Shown here in pieces: positions 24,983 through 34,188 of a DNA stretch of 64,000 nucleotides. Position 1 is the first letter of the stretch, and each line of letters starts with the position of its first letter. A program made the position numbers and the translations under genes. Where the stretch lies: NCBI RefSeq assembly GCF_042658365.1, contig NZ_JBHSQC010000015.1; one strand, written 5' to 3'. This DNA is from Carnobacterium_A antarcticum. Lineage in GTDB: Bacteria; Bacillota; Bacilli; Lactobacillales; Carnobacteriaceae. Under the pieces are notes generated by a model. It worked only from the letters and a program-made list of their open reading frames with translations, did no database searches and was not told the origin of the DNA.

Positions 24983-26698
24983 TTATAAGACAAATGGATC
25001 GTTCATGATATCGGAGTAAGCTGTTGGATCTCCAGCATTTGTATCACGGCCATTTTCACCTAAGTCTTTGGCTGTTTCTGGTACACCAACTGGTTCAGAA
25101 GGTACATTTAAATCTGCATAACCACGTGCATTTGCTTCTTCCCAAGCTTTACGAGAATCATTCGGTGTTGGTGTTACATCGACATCATTGATAGCGATAT
25201 TCATAGCAGCTGCTACACCTTTTCCGTATTCTGGGTCGGCTTGATAAGTATTGCGAATGTGACGGTGTTTGATTTGTAAAGTAGCATCTCCCATATTGCG
25301 GGCTGTGTTTTCAAATAACACTAATTGTTGTTCAGCAGACATAGCACGGAATAATTGACCTGGTTGAGTGTAGTAGTCATGATCATCTTCACGGAAATCA
25401 TAAGTAGCTACCGGTCCGTTATCTTGTGCAGGCGTTTCGTTTTCACGGTTATCAGTCCAGTTACCATAACTGTTTGGTGTGTAATGAACTTCACTTCCGC
25501 CGTTCCCGTCAACTCGCATAGCGCCATCACGGTGGTAGATGTGGTGGTCTTTAACACCACGTGGTGCATTTACTGGAATTTGGTGGCTATTAACACCAAT
25601 ACGGTAACGTGCAGCGTCACTATAGCCGAACAAGCGAGCTTGTAGCATACGGTCAGGTGAATAACTGATACCTGGTACAACGTTAAGTGGTGAGAATGAT
25701 ACTTGTTCTACGTCTTGGAAGTAGTTAGCAGCATTACGGTTTAATTCAAATTCACCAACTTCGATGATTGGGTAATCTTCTTTCGGCCACATCTTTGTTA
25801 GGTCGAATGGATTATTTTTCCAAGCCTTTGCTTGCTCTTCAGTCATAATTTGGAAATACATCTTCCATTTCGGGAATTGCCCTTGTTCAATGGCATTATA
25901 TAAGTCGTTTTGATGAGACTCACGGTCTCCTGCAATGACTTGTTCAGATTCTTGGTCTGTTAAGTTTTGGATACCTTGCTCAGAACGGAAGAACATTTTC
26001 ACCCAAACACGTTCGTTATTTTCATTAATCAAGCTATATGCATGGCTACTAAATCCATGCATATGGCGATAAGATGAAGGAATACCACGATCACTCATCA
26101 CGATTGTGACTTGTAGCAAAGCTTCGGGTAGAGATGTCCAGAAATCCCAGTTGTTATTAGCACTACGCATGTTTGTACGTGGATCACGTTTAATTGCGCG
26201 GTTCAAATCGATAAATTGTTTTGGCTCACGGATGAAAAATACTGGCGTATTGTTACCAGCCATATCCCAGTTACCTTCTTCAGTATAAAACTTCAAAGCA
26301 AAACCACGGATATCACGTTCAGCATCAGCAGCACCACGTTCACCAGCTACTGTAGAGAAGCGAGCAAACATTTCTGTTTCTTTCCCAACTTCTGAAAATA
26401 ATTTTGCTTTTGTATATTTTGATATATCATTTGTAACTTTAAAGGTACCAAAAGCGCCTGACCCTTTTGCGTGCATACGACGTTCAGGAATTACTTCACG
26501 GTTAAAGTTTGCTAGTTTTTCTTGTAACCAAGCGTCCTCTAAAAAAGTTGCGGGGCCGCGTTTACCGGCAGTCATGGAGTCAAAGTTATTGTTTACTGGT
26601 GCACCACTTTGATGATGAAGTGCTTTTTGATCTCCTGTTGTTTGATTGCGACTAGGTTCTGAACCGTTCAAACCATTCTTGTCCATTGGATTAGACAT
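24983..26698 (-). CDS. katA: Haem catalase
   Basis: Monofunctional catalase (2 H2O2 to O2 and water) of 571 residues. Distal His in ERRMHAKGSGAFG (H76), distal Asn in AGNNTPVFFIRE, proximal haem Tyr in RLFGYSDAARYRIG. It is longer than the usual 480–500-residue small-subunit type, having a polar N-terminus and a Gly/Asp-rich tail, but lacks a full large-subunit domain. RBS GAAAGGAAGAT. Haem is probably taken from the medium in this group. Pairs in function with the peroxide-producing oxidase at 29777. Confidence 0.96.
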   Translation of the reverse strand: MSNPMDKNGLNGSEPSRNQTTGDQKALHHQSGAPVNNNFDSMTAGKRGPATFLEDAWLQEKLANFNREVIPERRMHAKGSGAFGTFKVTNDISKYTKAKLFSEVGKETEMFARFSTVAGERGAADAERDIRGFALKFYTEEGNWDMAGNNTPVFFIREPKQFIDLNRAIKRDPRTNMRSANNNWDFWTSLPEALLQVTIVMSDRGIPSSYRHMHGFSSHAYSLINENNERVWVKMFFRSEQGIQNLTDQESEQVIAGDRESHQNDLYNAIEQGQFPKWKMYFQIMTEEQAKAWKNNPFDLTKMWPKEDYPIIEVGEFELNRNAANYFQDVEQVSFSPLNVVPGISYSPDRMLQARLFGYSDAARYRIGVNSHQIPVNAPRGVKDHHIYHRDGAMRVDGNGGSEVHYTPNSYGNWTDNRENETPAQDNGPVATYDFREDDHDYYTQPGQLFRAMSAEQQLVLFENTARNMGDATLQIKHRHIRNTYQADPEYGKGVAAAMNIAINDVDVTPTPNDSRKAWEEANARGYADLNVPSEPVGVPETAKDLGENGRDTNAGDPTAYSDIMNDPFVL

Positions 26699-26979
26699 TT
26701 AATCTTCCTTTCATCATTTAAATTTAATAGTACTCTTAATAGTATAGCGGTCTTTAGGCAAAAAAATAAGGTAAATGTTCAAATGTTTAAAAGATAACGT
26801 TTTTATATAAAATATCACTAGCCTGAATAATTCATACTTCTAAAATTTATCTGTAAAAGTTATTTTTTTTATCTGTCCATCCCAATTAATTTACTTTTTT
26901 ATTCATTAAAGGATGGAAAAAGTTAAAATAGGTAAAACGATGAGCTGAATGATAGGGTATTACTTAATTTTGGCCGCAC

Positions 26980-28430
26980 GAACTCCCTGAAAGAAATGAA
27001 TTTTTTAAAATTCATTTGGATGGTCACCAACAGAGTTGTTGTATTTTTTCTAACAACTGATAGAAACTATCTTGAAAGACATGAGTCGTGCTCAGTTTTA
27101 ATAGCAATCTACGGCTACTTCGTACCAATTTTCCTGCTACTTTAAATAAATGCAAGCGGAGAGTATCAATTTGAAGTGTCGCTTCTTTTGCTGATAAACA
27201 AAGTGTTCGCATAAAGTTAACGATATTGTAAGCCAATAGGCTTATCATCATATGAGCATGATTTTCCAGAAAAGTTGAGCTATCGGTTTTATCAAAATAG
27301 AATCCATTCTTTGCTTCTTTAATAAAGTTCTCCATCGTACCGCGATTTTGATAGGTATAAAATATGTTTTCAGCGGATAAATTTTCTGAACAATTGGTGA
27401 TCACATATTCATGGCGAAAAATCAGCTCTCCTGCTTCTCTAGTTGATTTGATGCAAACCCGACGTTCTTGTGACCAACTTTTTGCTCGATAAGACGTAGA
27501 ATAGTAGTGAACTTCTTTTTCTTCCCAATGATGATCATCGCCAATTAAAATGAATGATTCTGCTAACTTTGCTAGTTGAGCATTGGCTTTCAGACGAATC
27601 ACATAAAAGCTTTCGTTCAATTCACAAGTTTCATATACTTCTGGTGTCGCAAAGCCGCTGTCTCCACGCACAAGAATCGTTGTGCAAGGAAGTTTCTGGC
27701 TGTAATGATTGAGTAAAGGCCTTAGAAAATCCCTTACACCGTTTGATGTATAAACATTTCCAGAACGAAGTTCTGCCTTTAAAAAGTCGCCCGTTAGCCC
27801 ATCAAAAGCAACTAAAGGGTGGTAACCGTTTGTTTGATAGTGGGCATTATAGTTCGTTCCTTCTTGATTTCCAAAAGTATCCGAATGAGTAGAATCCAAA
27901 TCAATGATCATCTCTGTTGTGTTTCGCTTCAATCGTACTTTATCAATCAAAGCTTGATTCAAATCTTGGAATTGACGGATCGTTTTTTCATCTATTCGGT
28001 CCCAGAAACGTGAAAGAGAAGGTTGTGAAGCAGCAGTTTCTTTATTTAAAATAAGTTGGAAGATGAGATCTTCCTTCAATAGTTTAGCTGATGAATCTGC
28101 AGCGTAGCCAGAGATCAGTTGGAAAAGAAGTTGTTCTAGTAAGGAGATATTGTCGTGTCTCCAGTAAGTCCGGTCCTCTTTGATTTGAAGGAAGCTTTTG
28201 GCTAATTCTAAAAATCCAAGTGAGTCCATAAATTCTTTTACTAAAATCAATCCGGCATCTGTTGAAAGATTACCACCAGTGTTGGAAACTGTTAGTTTAG
28301 GATTGAAATTTATCCGTTTTTCCTGTAATGTAGCCATTGAGAGAACTCCTTTCATGGTTTAGTTTAGTCACTTTAACCATAACAGATTGGGGTTCTTTTT
28401 GTACACCCAAAGGGTGTTGTAAAATATGTG
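26980..28430 (-). mobile_element. IS1380-like insertion sequence
   Basis: One intact transposase gene fills most of this span. Near one end is a perfect hairpin (26994–27004 with 27007–27017), near the other a small palindrome ACACCC/GGGTGT around 28403. I could not find convincing terminal inverted repeats, so the borders are approximate. Confidence 0.65.
27024..28337 (-). CDS. IS1380-family transposase
   Basis: 437-residue DDE transposase: FNPKLTVSNTGGNLSTDAGL at the start, catalytic block with LDSTHSDTFGNQEG, VRGDSGFATPEVYE, and NRGTMENFIKEAKNGF including the glutamate region. ATG 28337 has AAAGGAG at proper distance; an upstream ATG (28355) overlaps that site. No stop or frameshift, so it is probably active. 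Upstream of it lies the right copy of the 40-base repeat. Confidence 0.93.
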   Translation of the reverse strand: MATLQEKRINFNPKLTVSNTGGNLSTDAGLILVKEFMDSLGFLELAKSFLQIKEDRTYWRHDNISLLEQLLFQLISGYAADSSAKLLKEDLIFQLILNKETAASQPSLSRFWDRIDEKTIRQFQDLNQALIDKVRLKRNTTEMIIDLDSTHSDTFGNQEGTNYNAHYQTNGYHPLVAFDGLTGDFLKAELRSGNVYTSNGVRDFLRPLLNHYSQKLPCTTILVRGDSGFATPEVYETCELNESFYVIRLKANAQLAKLAESFILIGDDHHWEEKEVHYYSTSYRAKSWSQERRVCIKSTREAGELIFRHEYVITNCSENLSAENIFYTYQNRGTMENFIKEAKNGFYFDKTDSSTFLENHAHMMISLLAYNIVNFMRTLCLSAKEATLQIDTLRLHLFKVAGKLVRSSRRLLLKLSTTHVFQDSFYQLLEKIQQLCW

Positions 28431-28452
28431 AAATAATGGCTTCACTGTAAGG

Positions 28453-28492
28453 TTTTAGATAGCTTTCAGAAAAACTATGAATTATTTAGGTT
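28453..28492 (-). repeat. 40-base inverted repeat, right copy
   Basis: Exact reverse complement of 22097–22136, just outside the IS1380-like element and about 110 bases before the cupin gene. Confidence 0.85.
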
Positions 28493-28518
28493 TGAATATA
28501 ATATTAAATATTTGCTTT

Positions 28519-28546
28519 TTAACTTAGTTATTAGTAAAGTTATCAT
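28519..28546 (+). promoter_or_regulatory. Probable cupin gene promoter
   Basis: TTAACT (28519–28524), 16-base spacer, TATCAT (28541–28546). Confidence 0.45.
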
Positions 28547-28600
28547 ATAGATAGTTTGTAATGATTGTAAAATGAAACTTATTCTAAGGAGGAAGAAGAA

Positions 28601-29026
28601 ATGGAAATTAACGATAAAAAATATGGAAAAAAACCTTATATAGTGAATATCGAAGAGGCTACTGTCCAAAATGATAGGTATCGGACAACAATGTGGACGG
28701 GTGAAAAATTACAAGTCACCGTTATGTCTATCCAGCCTAATGATGATATAGGGTTAGAAGTTCACCATGGTATTGATCAATTTATTCGTATTGAAGAAGG
28801 AAACGGACTATGTAAAATGGGCCCTACAGAAGACAACTTGAATTTTGAACAAAAAGTTAAAGATGATGACGCTGTTTTTGTTCCAGCTGATATGTGGCAT
28901 AATATCTTGAATACAGGTGATAAACCTTTAAAACTATACACGGTTTATGCAGGTCCAGATCATATTCCAGGTACTATACATGAAACACATGATGATGCAC
29001 GTAATGATCCTAATGAACAAGACTAG
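28601..29026 (+). CDS. Single-domain cupin protein
   Basis: 141 residues behind AAGGAGGAAG. The cupin motifs are EVHHGIDQFIRIEEGNG (metal His and Glu) and VFVPADMWHNILNTGDKPLKLYTVYAGPDH. Similar to stand-alone mannose-6-phosphate-isomerase-like cupins. Substrate unknown. A strong terminator follows. Confidence 0.85.
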   Translation: MEINDKKYGKKPYIVNIEEATVQNDRYRTTMWTGEKLQVTVMSIQPNDDIGLEVHHGIDQFIRIEEGNGLCKMGPTEDNLNFEQKVKDDDAVFVPADMWHNILNTGDKPLKLYTVYAGPDHIPGTIHETHDDARNDPNEQD

Positions 29027-29046
29027 AATAAATTTGTTTTAAATTG

Positions 29047-29088
29047 AAAAAAAAAGGCTTAGGACTTTTGTCCTAAACCTTTTTTTCC
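29047..29088 (+). terminator. Terminator after the cupin gene
   Basis: AAAAAAGGCTTAGGAC/GTCCTAAACCTTTTTT, one mismatch, TTTT loop, long T run. The 29090–29348 stretch beyond it has no gene, only the repeat copy at 29259–29290. Confidence 0.85.
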
Positions 29089-29348
29089 AAATACACTATT
29101 ATTTTATTTGGATCAGTTTAAGTTCTAACCCAAAATAAACATTTACTAGGTATTAATCTGATTTATTTTTCGCTGTCTATTATAAATGTCGATTAAAATA
29201 TTCAGATTTCCTAACTTAAAAAACCATGTATATATACCCTTGATTTAATAAGGTTTTATATACACGAATTTATCTAATTTCATGTATCGTATATTATTTT
29301 TTATTTAGTATTAACAGTAAAGATAGTAATTCGAGCAGCCTTATCTTT

Positions 29349-29521
29349 TTACATCTTTTTAGATAACATTTCTCCTATGAAAATAAATACAGCAAATACA
29401 ATTGCACCTATAACAGCAGCTGTTAATTCAGTTGAATTATTAACAAAGTATTGAGTTAATAAGCTAGCAATAAAATATACACCTACTAGTAATAGGCACT
29501 TTTTAAAGTTAATTTTTTCAT
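29349..29521 (-). pseudogene. Small two-helix membrane protein, frameshifted in an A tract
   Basis: On the minus strand an RBS (AAAAAAGGA) and ATG 29519–29521 are followed by six As. With seven As the frame would run MKKINFKKCLLLVGVYFIAS… to LSKKM, 57 residues with two transmembrane helices. As given, the ATG frame stops after 11 codons. Either a phase-variable tract, a recent mutation or a base-call error. Confidence 0.55.
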
Positions 29522-29669
29522 AATTAGTTGTTCCTTTTTTATTTTTAGTACATCAAAGATGGACAATCTTTATTCGAATCTTTATTTTAATCTAAAGTAA
29601 AAAAACTAAAAAAACAATCTTGGTCTAATAAGGTTCTAGATATATGATACTATCCAACTACTTTTCTTT

Positions 29670-29684
29670 ATGAAAACGTATTTA
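29670..29684 (+). promoter_or_regulatory. Near-consensus cre (CcpA) site before the pyruvate oxidase gene
   Basis: ATGAAAACGTATTTA fits WTGNAANCGNWNNCW at all but one position. It lies just upstream of the -35, where CcpA sites usually activate rather than block. Confidence 0.5.
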
Positions 29685-29698
29685 ATGGAAAATGAACT

Positions 29699-29726
29699 TT
29701 GATTATTAATCTAAACGTGGTAAAAT
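29699..29726 (+). promoter_or_regulatory. Pyruvate oxidase promoter
   Basis: TTGATT (29699–29704), 16-base spacer, TAAAAT (29721–29726), 50 bases before the ATG. Confidence 0.6.
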
Positions 29727-29776
29727 TGTGTTTGAATTTTATTTTTGCGAAATTAATCTCTAGGAGGATTTTTTAA

Positions 29777-31558
29777 ATGACAGATGGAAAAACTAAAGTT
29801 AGTACAGCTTCACTGAAAGTGTTAGCAGGATGGGGAATAGACACAATTTATGGAATTCCTTCGGGAACTTTAGCCCCTTTAATGGAAGCTTTAGGTGAAC
29901 AAGAAGAGACAGATATTAAATTCCTTCAAGTAAAACATGAAGAAGTTGGAGCAATGGCAGCTGTAATGCAATGGAAATTCGGCGGAAAATTAGGTGTGTG
30001 TGTTGGATCAGGTGGTCCTGGTGCATCTCACTTAATCAATGGTCTTTACGATGCAGCTATGGATAACACACCAGTTTTAGCTATATTAGGATCTCGTCCA
30101 CAAAGAGAACTAAACATGGATGCTTTCCAAGAATTAAACCAAAACCCAATGTTCGACCATATCGCAGTATACAACCGTCGTGTTGCTTACGCTGAACAAT
30201 TACCAAAATTGATCGACGACGCAATCCGTACTGCTATCTCTAAACGTGGAGTAGCTGTATTAGAAGTACCTGGCGACTTCGGTTACCACGAAATTGCTAA
30301 CGACGCATTCTACTCTTCAGGTCACAGCTACCGTGATTACGTTTCTTCTGCAATCAATGAAGCAGATATCGACGCAGCTGTTGAAGTGTTAAACAACGCT
30401 AAACGACCTGTTATCTATGCAGGTATCGGAACTATGGGACACGGTCCAGCAGTCCAAGAATTATCTCGTAAATTAAAAGCTCCAGTTATCACAACTGGTA
30501 AAAACTTTGAAACTTTCGACTATAACTTTGAAGGATTAACTGGTTCAACATACCGTGTTGGTTGGAAACCAGCTAACGAAGCTGTTAGAGAAGCAGATAC
30601 AGTTCTTTTCGTTGGTTCAAACTTCCCGTTTGCTGAAGTAGAAAATACTTTCGGAAGCGTTGAAAAATTCATCCAAATCGACAACAACCCAACAATGCTT
30701 GGTAAACGCCATAACGCAGATGTTGCTATTCTTGGTGATGCTGGTGAAGCAGTTCATTCATTACTAGAAAAAGTAGCACCTGTTGAAGAATCAGCTTGGT
30801 GGAATGCTAACTTGAAAAACGTTCAAAACTGGCGTGACTACATGACTAAGTTGGAAACTAAAGAATCTGGTGCTTTACAACTTTATCAAGTATACAACGC
30901 TATCAACAAATATGCTGACGAAGATGCAATCTACTCAATTGATGTTGGTAACTCAACTCAAACATCTATCCGTCACTTGCACATGACTCCTAAAAACATG
31001 TGGAGAACTTCTCCATTGTTTGCTTCAATGGGTATCGCACTTCCAGGTGGTATTGCAGCTAATAATGTTTACCCTGGACGTCAAGTATTTAACTTAATGG
31101 GTGACGGTGCGTTCTCTATGAACTACCAAGATGTTGTTACTAACGTTCGTTACAACATGCCTGTTATCAACGTAGTATTCACTAACACTGAGTATGGTTT
31201 CATCAAGAACAAATACGAAGATACAAACACAAACACTTTCGGTACTGAATTTACTGATGTAGACTACGCTAAAATTGGTGAAGCACAAGGTGCTGTTGGT
31301 TTCACAGTAAGCCGTATCGAAGACATGGATCAAGTAATGGCTGAAGCTATTAAAGCTAACAAAGAAGGTAAAACAGTTGTAATCGATGCTAAGATCACTA
31401 AAGATCGTCCAATTCCAGTAGAAACATTGAAATTAGACCCTGCATTGTACAGTTCAGAAGAAATCAAAGCTTACAAAGAAAAATATGAAGCTGAAGAATT
31501 AGTACCATTTAGCGAGTACCTAAAAGCTGAAGGTCTAGAATCTATCTTAGCTAAATAA
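29777..31558 (+). CDS. pox: Pyruvate oxidase
   Basis: TPP- and FAD-dependent oxidase turning pyruvate, phosphate and O2 into acetyl phosphate, CO2 and H2O2. 593 residues. N-terminal TPP Pyr domain with KHEEVGAMAAVMQWKFGGKL, central FAD domain, and C-terminal TPP-binding GDGAFSMNYQDVVTN…NTEYG. Length and sequence fit the SpxB/Pox type. Codon use is strongly biased (GTA, CAA, AAC, TTA-rich), unlike its neighbours, as for a highly expressed gene. RBS AGGAGG. The near-cre site upstream suggests carbon control. Catalase nearby can remove its peroxide. Confidence 0.95.
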   Translation: MTDGKTKVSTASLKVLAGWGIDTIYGIPSGTLAPLMEALGEQEETDIKFLQVKHEEVGAMAAVMQWKFGGKLGVCVGSGGPGASHLINGLYDAAMDNTPVLAILGSRPQRELNMDAFQELNQNPMFDHIAVYNRRVAYAEQLPKLIDDAIRTAISKRGVAVLEVPGDFGYHEIANDAFYSSGHSYRDYVSSAINEADIDAAVEVLNNAKRPVIYAGIGTMGHGPAVQELSRKLKAPVITTGKNFETFDYNFEGLTGSTYRVGWKPANEAVREADTVLFVGSNFPFAEVENTFGSVEKFIQIDNNPTMLGKRHNADVAILGDAGEAVHSLLEKVAPVEESAWWNANLKNVQNWRDYMTKLETKESGALQLYQVYNAINKYADEDAIYSIDVGNSTQTSIRHLHMTPKNMWRTSPLFASMGIALPGGIAANNVYPGRQVFNLMGDGAFSMNYQDVVTNVRYNMPVINVVFTNTEYGFIKNKYEDTNTNTFGTEFTDVDYAKIGEAQGAVGFTVSRIEDMDQVMAEAIKANKEGKTVVIDAKITKDRPIPVETLKLDPALYSSEEIKAYKEKYEAEELVPFSEYLKAEGLESILAK

Positions 31559-31586
31559 TTTTTTGATGTACAACTTATAGTTTAAT

Positions 31587-31627
31587 AAAAAAGGTGAGTC
31601 GCTATGTTATAGTGACTTGCCTTTTTT
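31587..31627 (+). terminator. Terminator after pyruvate oxidase
   Basis: AAAAAAGGTGAGTC/GACTTGCCTTTTTT with an inner GCTAT/ATAGT helix. Confidence 0.85.
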
Positions 31628-31628
31628 G

Positions 31629-31769
31629 TTAGGCAGATTTTATAAAGAACTTTGTCGTACAGTTTGCCGGCAAAGACTTTAGATGATATTGTACCGTTTG
31701 TTTGGTAACACCGATCATATCTGCTCCCTCTGTTACCGTTTTATCTGTCAAAACTACACCTACATACAT
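31629..31769 (-). CDS. Short HTH-containing open frame, probable remnant
   Basis: 46 residues on the minus strand. Residues 12–36 read VTEGADMIGVTKQTVQYHLKSLP, a helix-turn-helix typical of the N-terminus of plasmid replication-associated DUF536-type proteins. The rest of such a protein is missing. No good RBS. Probably a leftover of a plasmid or integrated element. Confidence 0.35.
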   Translation of the reverse strand: MYVGVVLTDKTVTEGADMIGVTKQTVQYHLKSLPANCTTKFFIKSA

Positions 31770-31877
31770 GATTCTATTTTCTACCCTTTATTTTAAATTA
31801 TCTATTCGTGTACCGTATTAATTCATTGGTTGTTATTAAGGTCTGGAACAACGGCATAAGAAAACAGATTGATTCTG

Positions 31878-31905
31878 TTGACAAAGTATAATCAAAGGAT
31901 ATAAT
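31878..31905 (+). promoter_or_regulatory. Promoter of the metal ATPase gene
   Basis: TTGACA (31878–31883), 16-base spacer, TATAAT (31900–31905): near consensus. Confidence 0.8.
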
Positions 31906-31915
31906 AAAAGTGTAG

Positions 31916-31939
31916 ACATATGAGTGTATGTTCATATGT
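31916..31939. promoter_or_regulatory. ArsR/CzrA-type metal operator
   Basis: Arms ACATATGA and TCATATGT flank GTGTATGT, giving a perfect 8-8-8 inverted repeat that closely follows the ATATGA-n-TCATAT pattern bound by ArsR-family zinc/cadmium sensors. It overlaps the expected transcription start. No ArsR gene is adjacent, so the regulator must be encoded elsewhere. Confidence 0.7.
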
Positions 31940-32066
31940 AGTTCGTAACTGTTCCGATTTGCGAAAAAAACCAACTGCCATGCAGTTCAAAATGCTGGAT
32001 GGTTGTAAGCCGAATAGTTTGAAATAAGCGTATAAAAATACACAAGGTTTTAGAAAGGTGATAGAA

Positions 32067-34010
32067 ATGGAAAATGCCGAAAAGAAACAAATGCACACAA
32101 GTCATGATCATTCTCATAGCCACGACCACAGTCACGAAGATGAGCATAGTCACGGAAAAATGCCGGTTGTATTATACTTTATTGGGTTAATCGCGTTTTT
32201 TATCGCGTTCTTTTTAAAAAATGACAGTTTAGTGTTAAAAAACGTCTTGTTTTTGACGGCTGCTATTACCGCCGGCTATGACGTTATTATCCTTGAAGGA
32301 ATCAAAGAAACGATTGCAAACTCTAAAAGCCAAAAGAAATTTATGCCCAACTCGCATATGTTGATGGGGTTGGCAGCATTAGGCGCTTCCCTCATAGGCC
32401 AATTTAGTGAAGGGGCGTTATTGATTCTCATCTTTTCGGGTGCGCATTTTCTTGAAGAGTACGCTGAGGGAAGAAGTAAAAGAGAAATCACTAAATTACT
32501 TGAAATGAATCCAACGACAGCCAGACTGATCATGACTGATGGCACTACAAAAATCGTTGATGTCAGCGAGTTAAAGGTTGGAGACCAACTCCAAGTACTA
32601 AATGGTGACCAAGTACCCATTGACGGAATGATTTTATCGGGCACCACCTCAATTGATGAATCTTCTATCAACGGTGAAAGCATGCCTAAAGAGAAGTCAA
32701 AAGGAGATGCGGTTTTCGGAAGTACGATTAATGGAACCGGCACTTTTACGATGGAAGTCACTAAAGAAAACAAAGATACGGTCTTCTCGAAAATCTTACA
32801 ACTCGTCAATCAAAACCAAAACAACCAAACAAAAGCTGCCAGTATTATACAAAAATTTGAACCTAAATATGTTAAGGTAGTTTTGATTTTGGCATCAGCA
32901 GTCATTCTATTCACACCTTTTATGTTGGGCTGGTCATGGGCGCACAGTATTTACAGAGGATTAGTTCTTTTGATTGCAGCTTCTCCTTGTGCTTTAGCAG
33001 CAAGCACCGTCTCAGCAACGTTGTCCGCAACCTCAAATCTTGCAAAACGAGGAGTGCTGTCAAAAGGGAGTGCTTATTTATCACAATTAGCAGAGATCGA
33101 TGCCATTGCTTTTGATAAAACAGGTACCCTTACTTATGGGAAGCCTGAAGTAACAAATGTTCATTTTTCTGATGCTGTAAATAAAGAAAACATGATCGAT
33201 ATCGTAATCGCTCTTGAAAAAGAATCGAATCACCCACTTGCAGACGCTATATTAAGAAAGTTCGATGCCAAAAACAAACTACCCATCGAAGTGACCAACC
33301 AAATCGGAAAAGGGTTAGTTGGAGAACATGATGGATCCCAATATCGTGTAGGCAAGCCGACTTCTTTTGAAGATGTTTCTGCTGAATACACTCGTTTAAA
33401 TGCTAAATGGGCATCAGAAGGAAAGACCGTTGTATATATAGCCGAAAACGAAACAGTTATTGGGCTGATAGCTCTGATGGATGTTCCGAATAAAAATGCA
33501 AAAGCAACGATTGATTACTTTAAGAAACTCGGTATCCATACGACTTTGATCACTGGAGACTCAGAGATGACTGGAAAAGCTGTTGCTGAACAATTAGGAA
33601 TAGACGAAGTTGTCGCTAATGTTATGCCTGAAGACAAATCTAACATTATAGAACAACAAAAAGAAAAATACGGAGTAACGGCCATGGTCGGTGATGGTGT
33701 GAATGATGCACCAGCCCTTGTTACAGCAGATATCGGCATTGCTATGGGAGACGGTACCGATGTAGCAGTAGAAGTATCGGATTTGGTTTTAATGCAAAGT
33801 GATTTGTCTAAATTAGTAGAAGCTCACAAAGTTTCTTCAAAAATGAATCGTGTTACTTGGCAAAACATTATTTTTTCAATGGCAGTAGTTGTCTTTTTAA
33901 TTGTCGTTAGTTTCTTGGGATTAACCAATATTGCGATTAGTGTAATCGTCCATGAAGGAAGTACTTTAGTGGTGATACTAAATGGGCTCCGGTTGCTACG
34001 ATCTCGCTAA
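32067..34010 (+). CDS. P1B-type (P1B-4-like) heavy-metal exporting ATPase
   Basis: 647 residues. A His-rich N-terminus (HDHSHSHDHSHEDEHSHG) replaces a CxxC metal domain. Membrane metal site is SPCALAAS rather than CPC, and the last helices carry HEGSTLVV; both mark the P1B-4 class (Co, Zn, Cd, sometimes Fe). Phosphorylation DKTGTLT, HP locus NHPLADAI, and GDGVNDAPAL are present. ATG 32067 has GAAAGG upstream; the frame opens at GTG 32058. A long leader (about 150 nt) separates it from the operator. Confidence 0.93.
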   Translation: MENAEKKQMHTSHDHSHSHDHSHEDEHSHGKMPVVLYFIGLIAFFIAFFLKNDSLVLKNVLFLTAAITAGYDVIILEGIKETIANSKSQKKFMPNSHMLMGLAALGASLIGQFSEGALLILIFSGAHFLEEYAEGRSKREITKLLEMNPTTARLIMTDGTTKIVDVSELKVGDQLQVLNGDQVPIDGMILSGTTSIDESSINGESMPKEKSKGDAVFGSTINGTGTFTMEVTKENKDTVFSKILQLVNQNQNNQTKAASIIQKFEPKYVKVVLILASAVILFTPFMLGWSWAHSIYRGLVLLIAASPCALAASTVSATLSATSNLAKRGVLSKGSAYLSQLAEIDAIAFDKTGTLTYGKPEVTNVHFSDAVNKENMIDIVIALEKESNHPLADAILRKFDAKNKLPIEVTNQIGKGLVGEHDGSQYRVGKPTSFEDVSAEYTRLNAKWASEGKTVVYIAENETVIGLIALMDVPNKNAKATIDYFKKLGIHTTLITGDSEMTGKAVAEQLGIDEVVANVMPEDKSNIIEQQKEKYGVTAMVGDGVNDAPALVTADIGIAMGDGTDVAVEVSDLVLMQSDLSKLVEAHKVSSKMNRVTWQNIIFSMAVVVFLIVVSFLGLTNIAISVIVHEGSTLVVILNGLRLLRSR

Positions 34011-34123
34011 CGGTTCGAAATACGCCAGTTGTCTGGTTTGTCAGTAATAAAATCGCGTAAAGCGGACAAGCAAGCAGCTGGATGTTCAAATCTAAGCATA
34101 AAAAATACGTTTACTAAAACAAA

Positions 34124-34165
34124 CAGACCCGGCAAGCAGAAATGCTTATCGGGTCTATTTATTTT
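34124..34165. terminator. Terminator between convergent genes
   Basis: AGACCCG/CGGGTCT with an inner GCAAGC/GCTT helix, then a T-rich run on the plus strand. Serves the ATPase, perhaps also the minus-strand flavin operon. Confidence 0.65.
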
Positions 34166-34188
34166 TTAGTTGGATCGTTTTAATACTA

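Noticed and set aside
26980..28430. Terminal inverted repeats of the IS1380-like element
   Set aside because: I compared both ends by eye and found only internal hairpins; exact ends cannot be stated.
29522..29776. A gene between the small membrane protein and pyruvate oxidase
   Set aside because: No frame with an RBS; only promoter and near-cre elements are visible.
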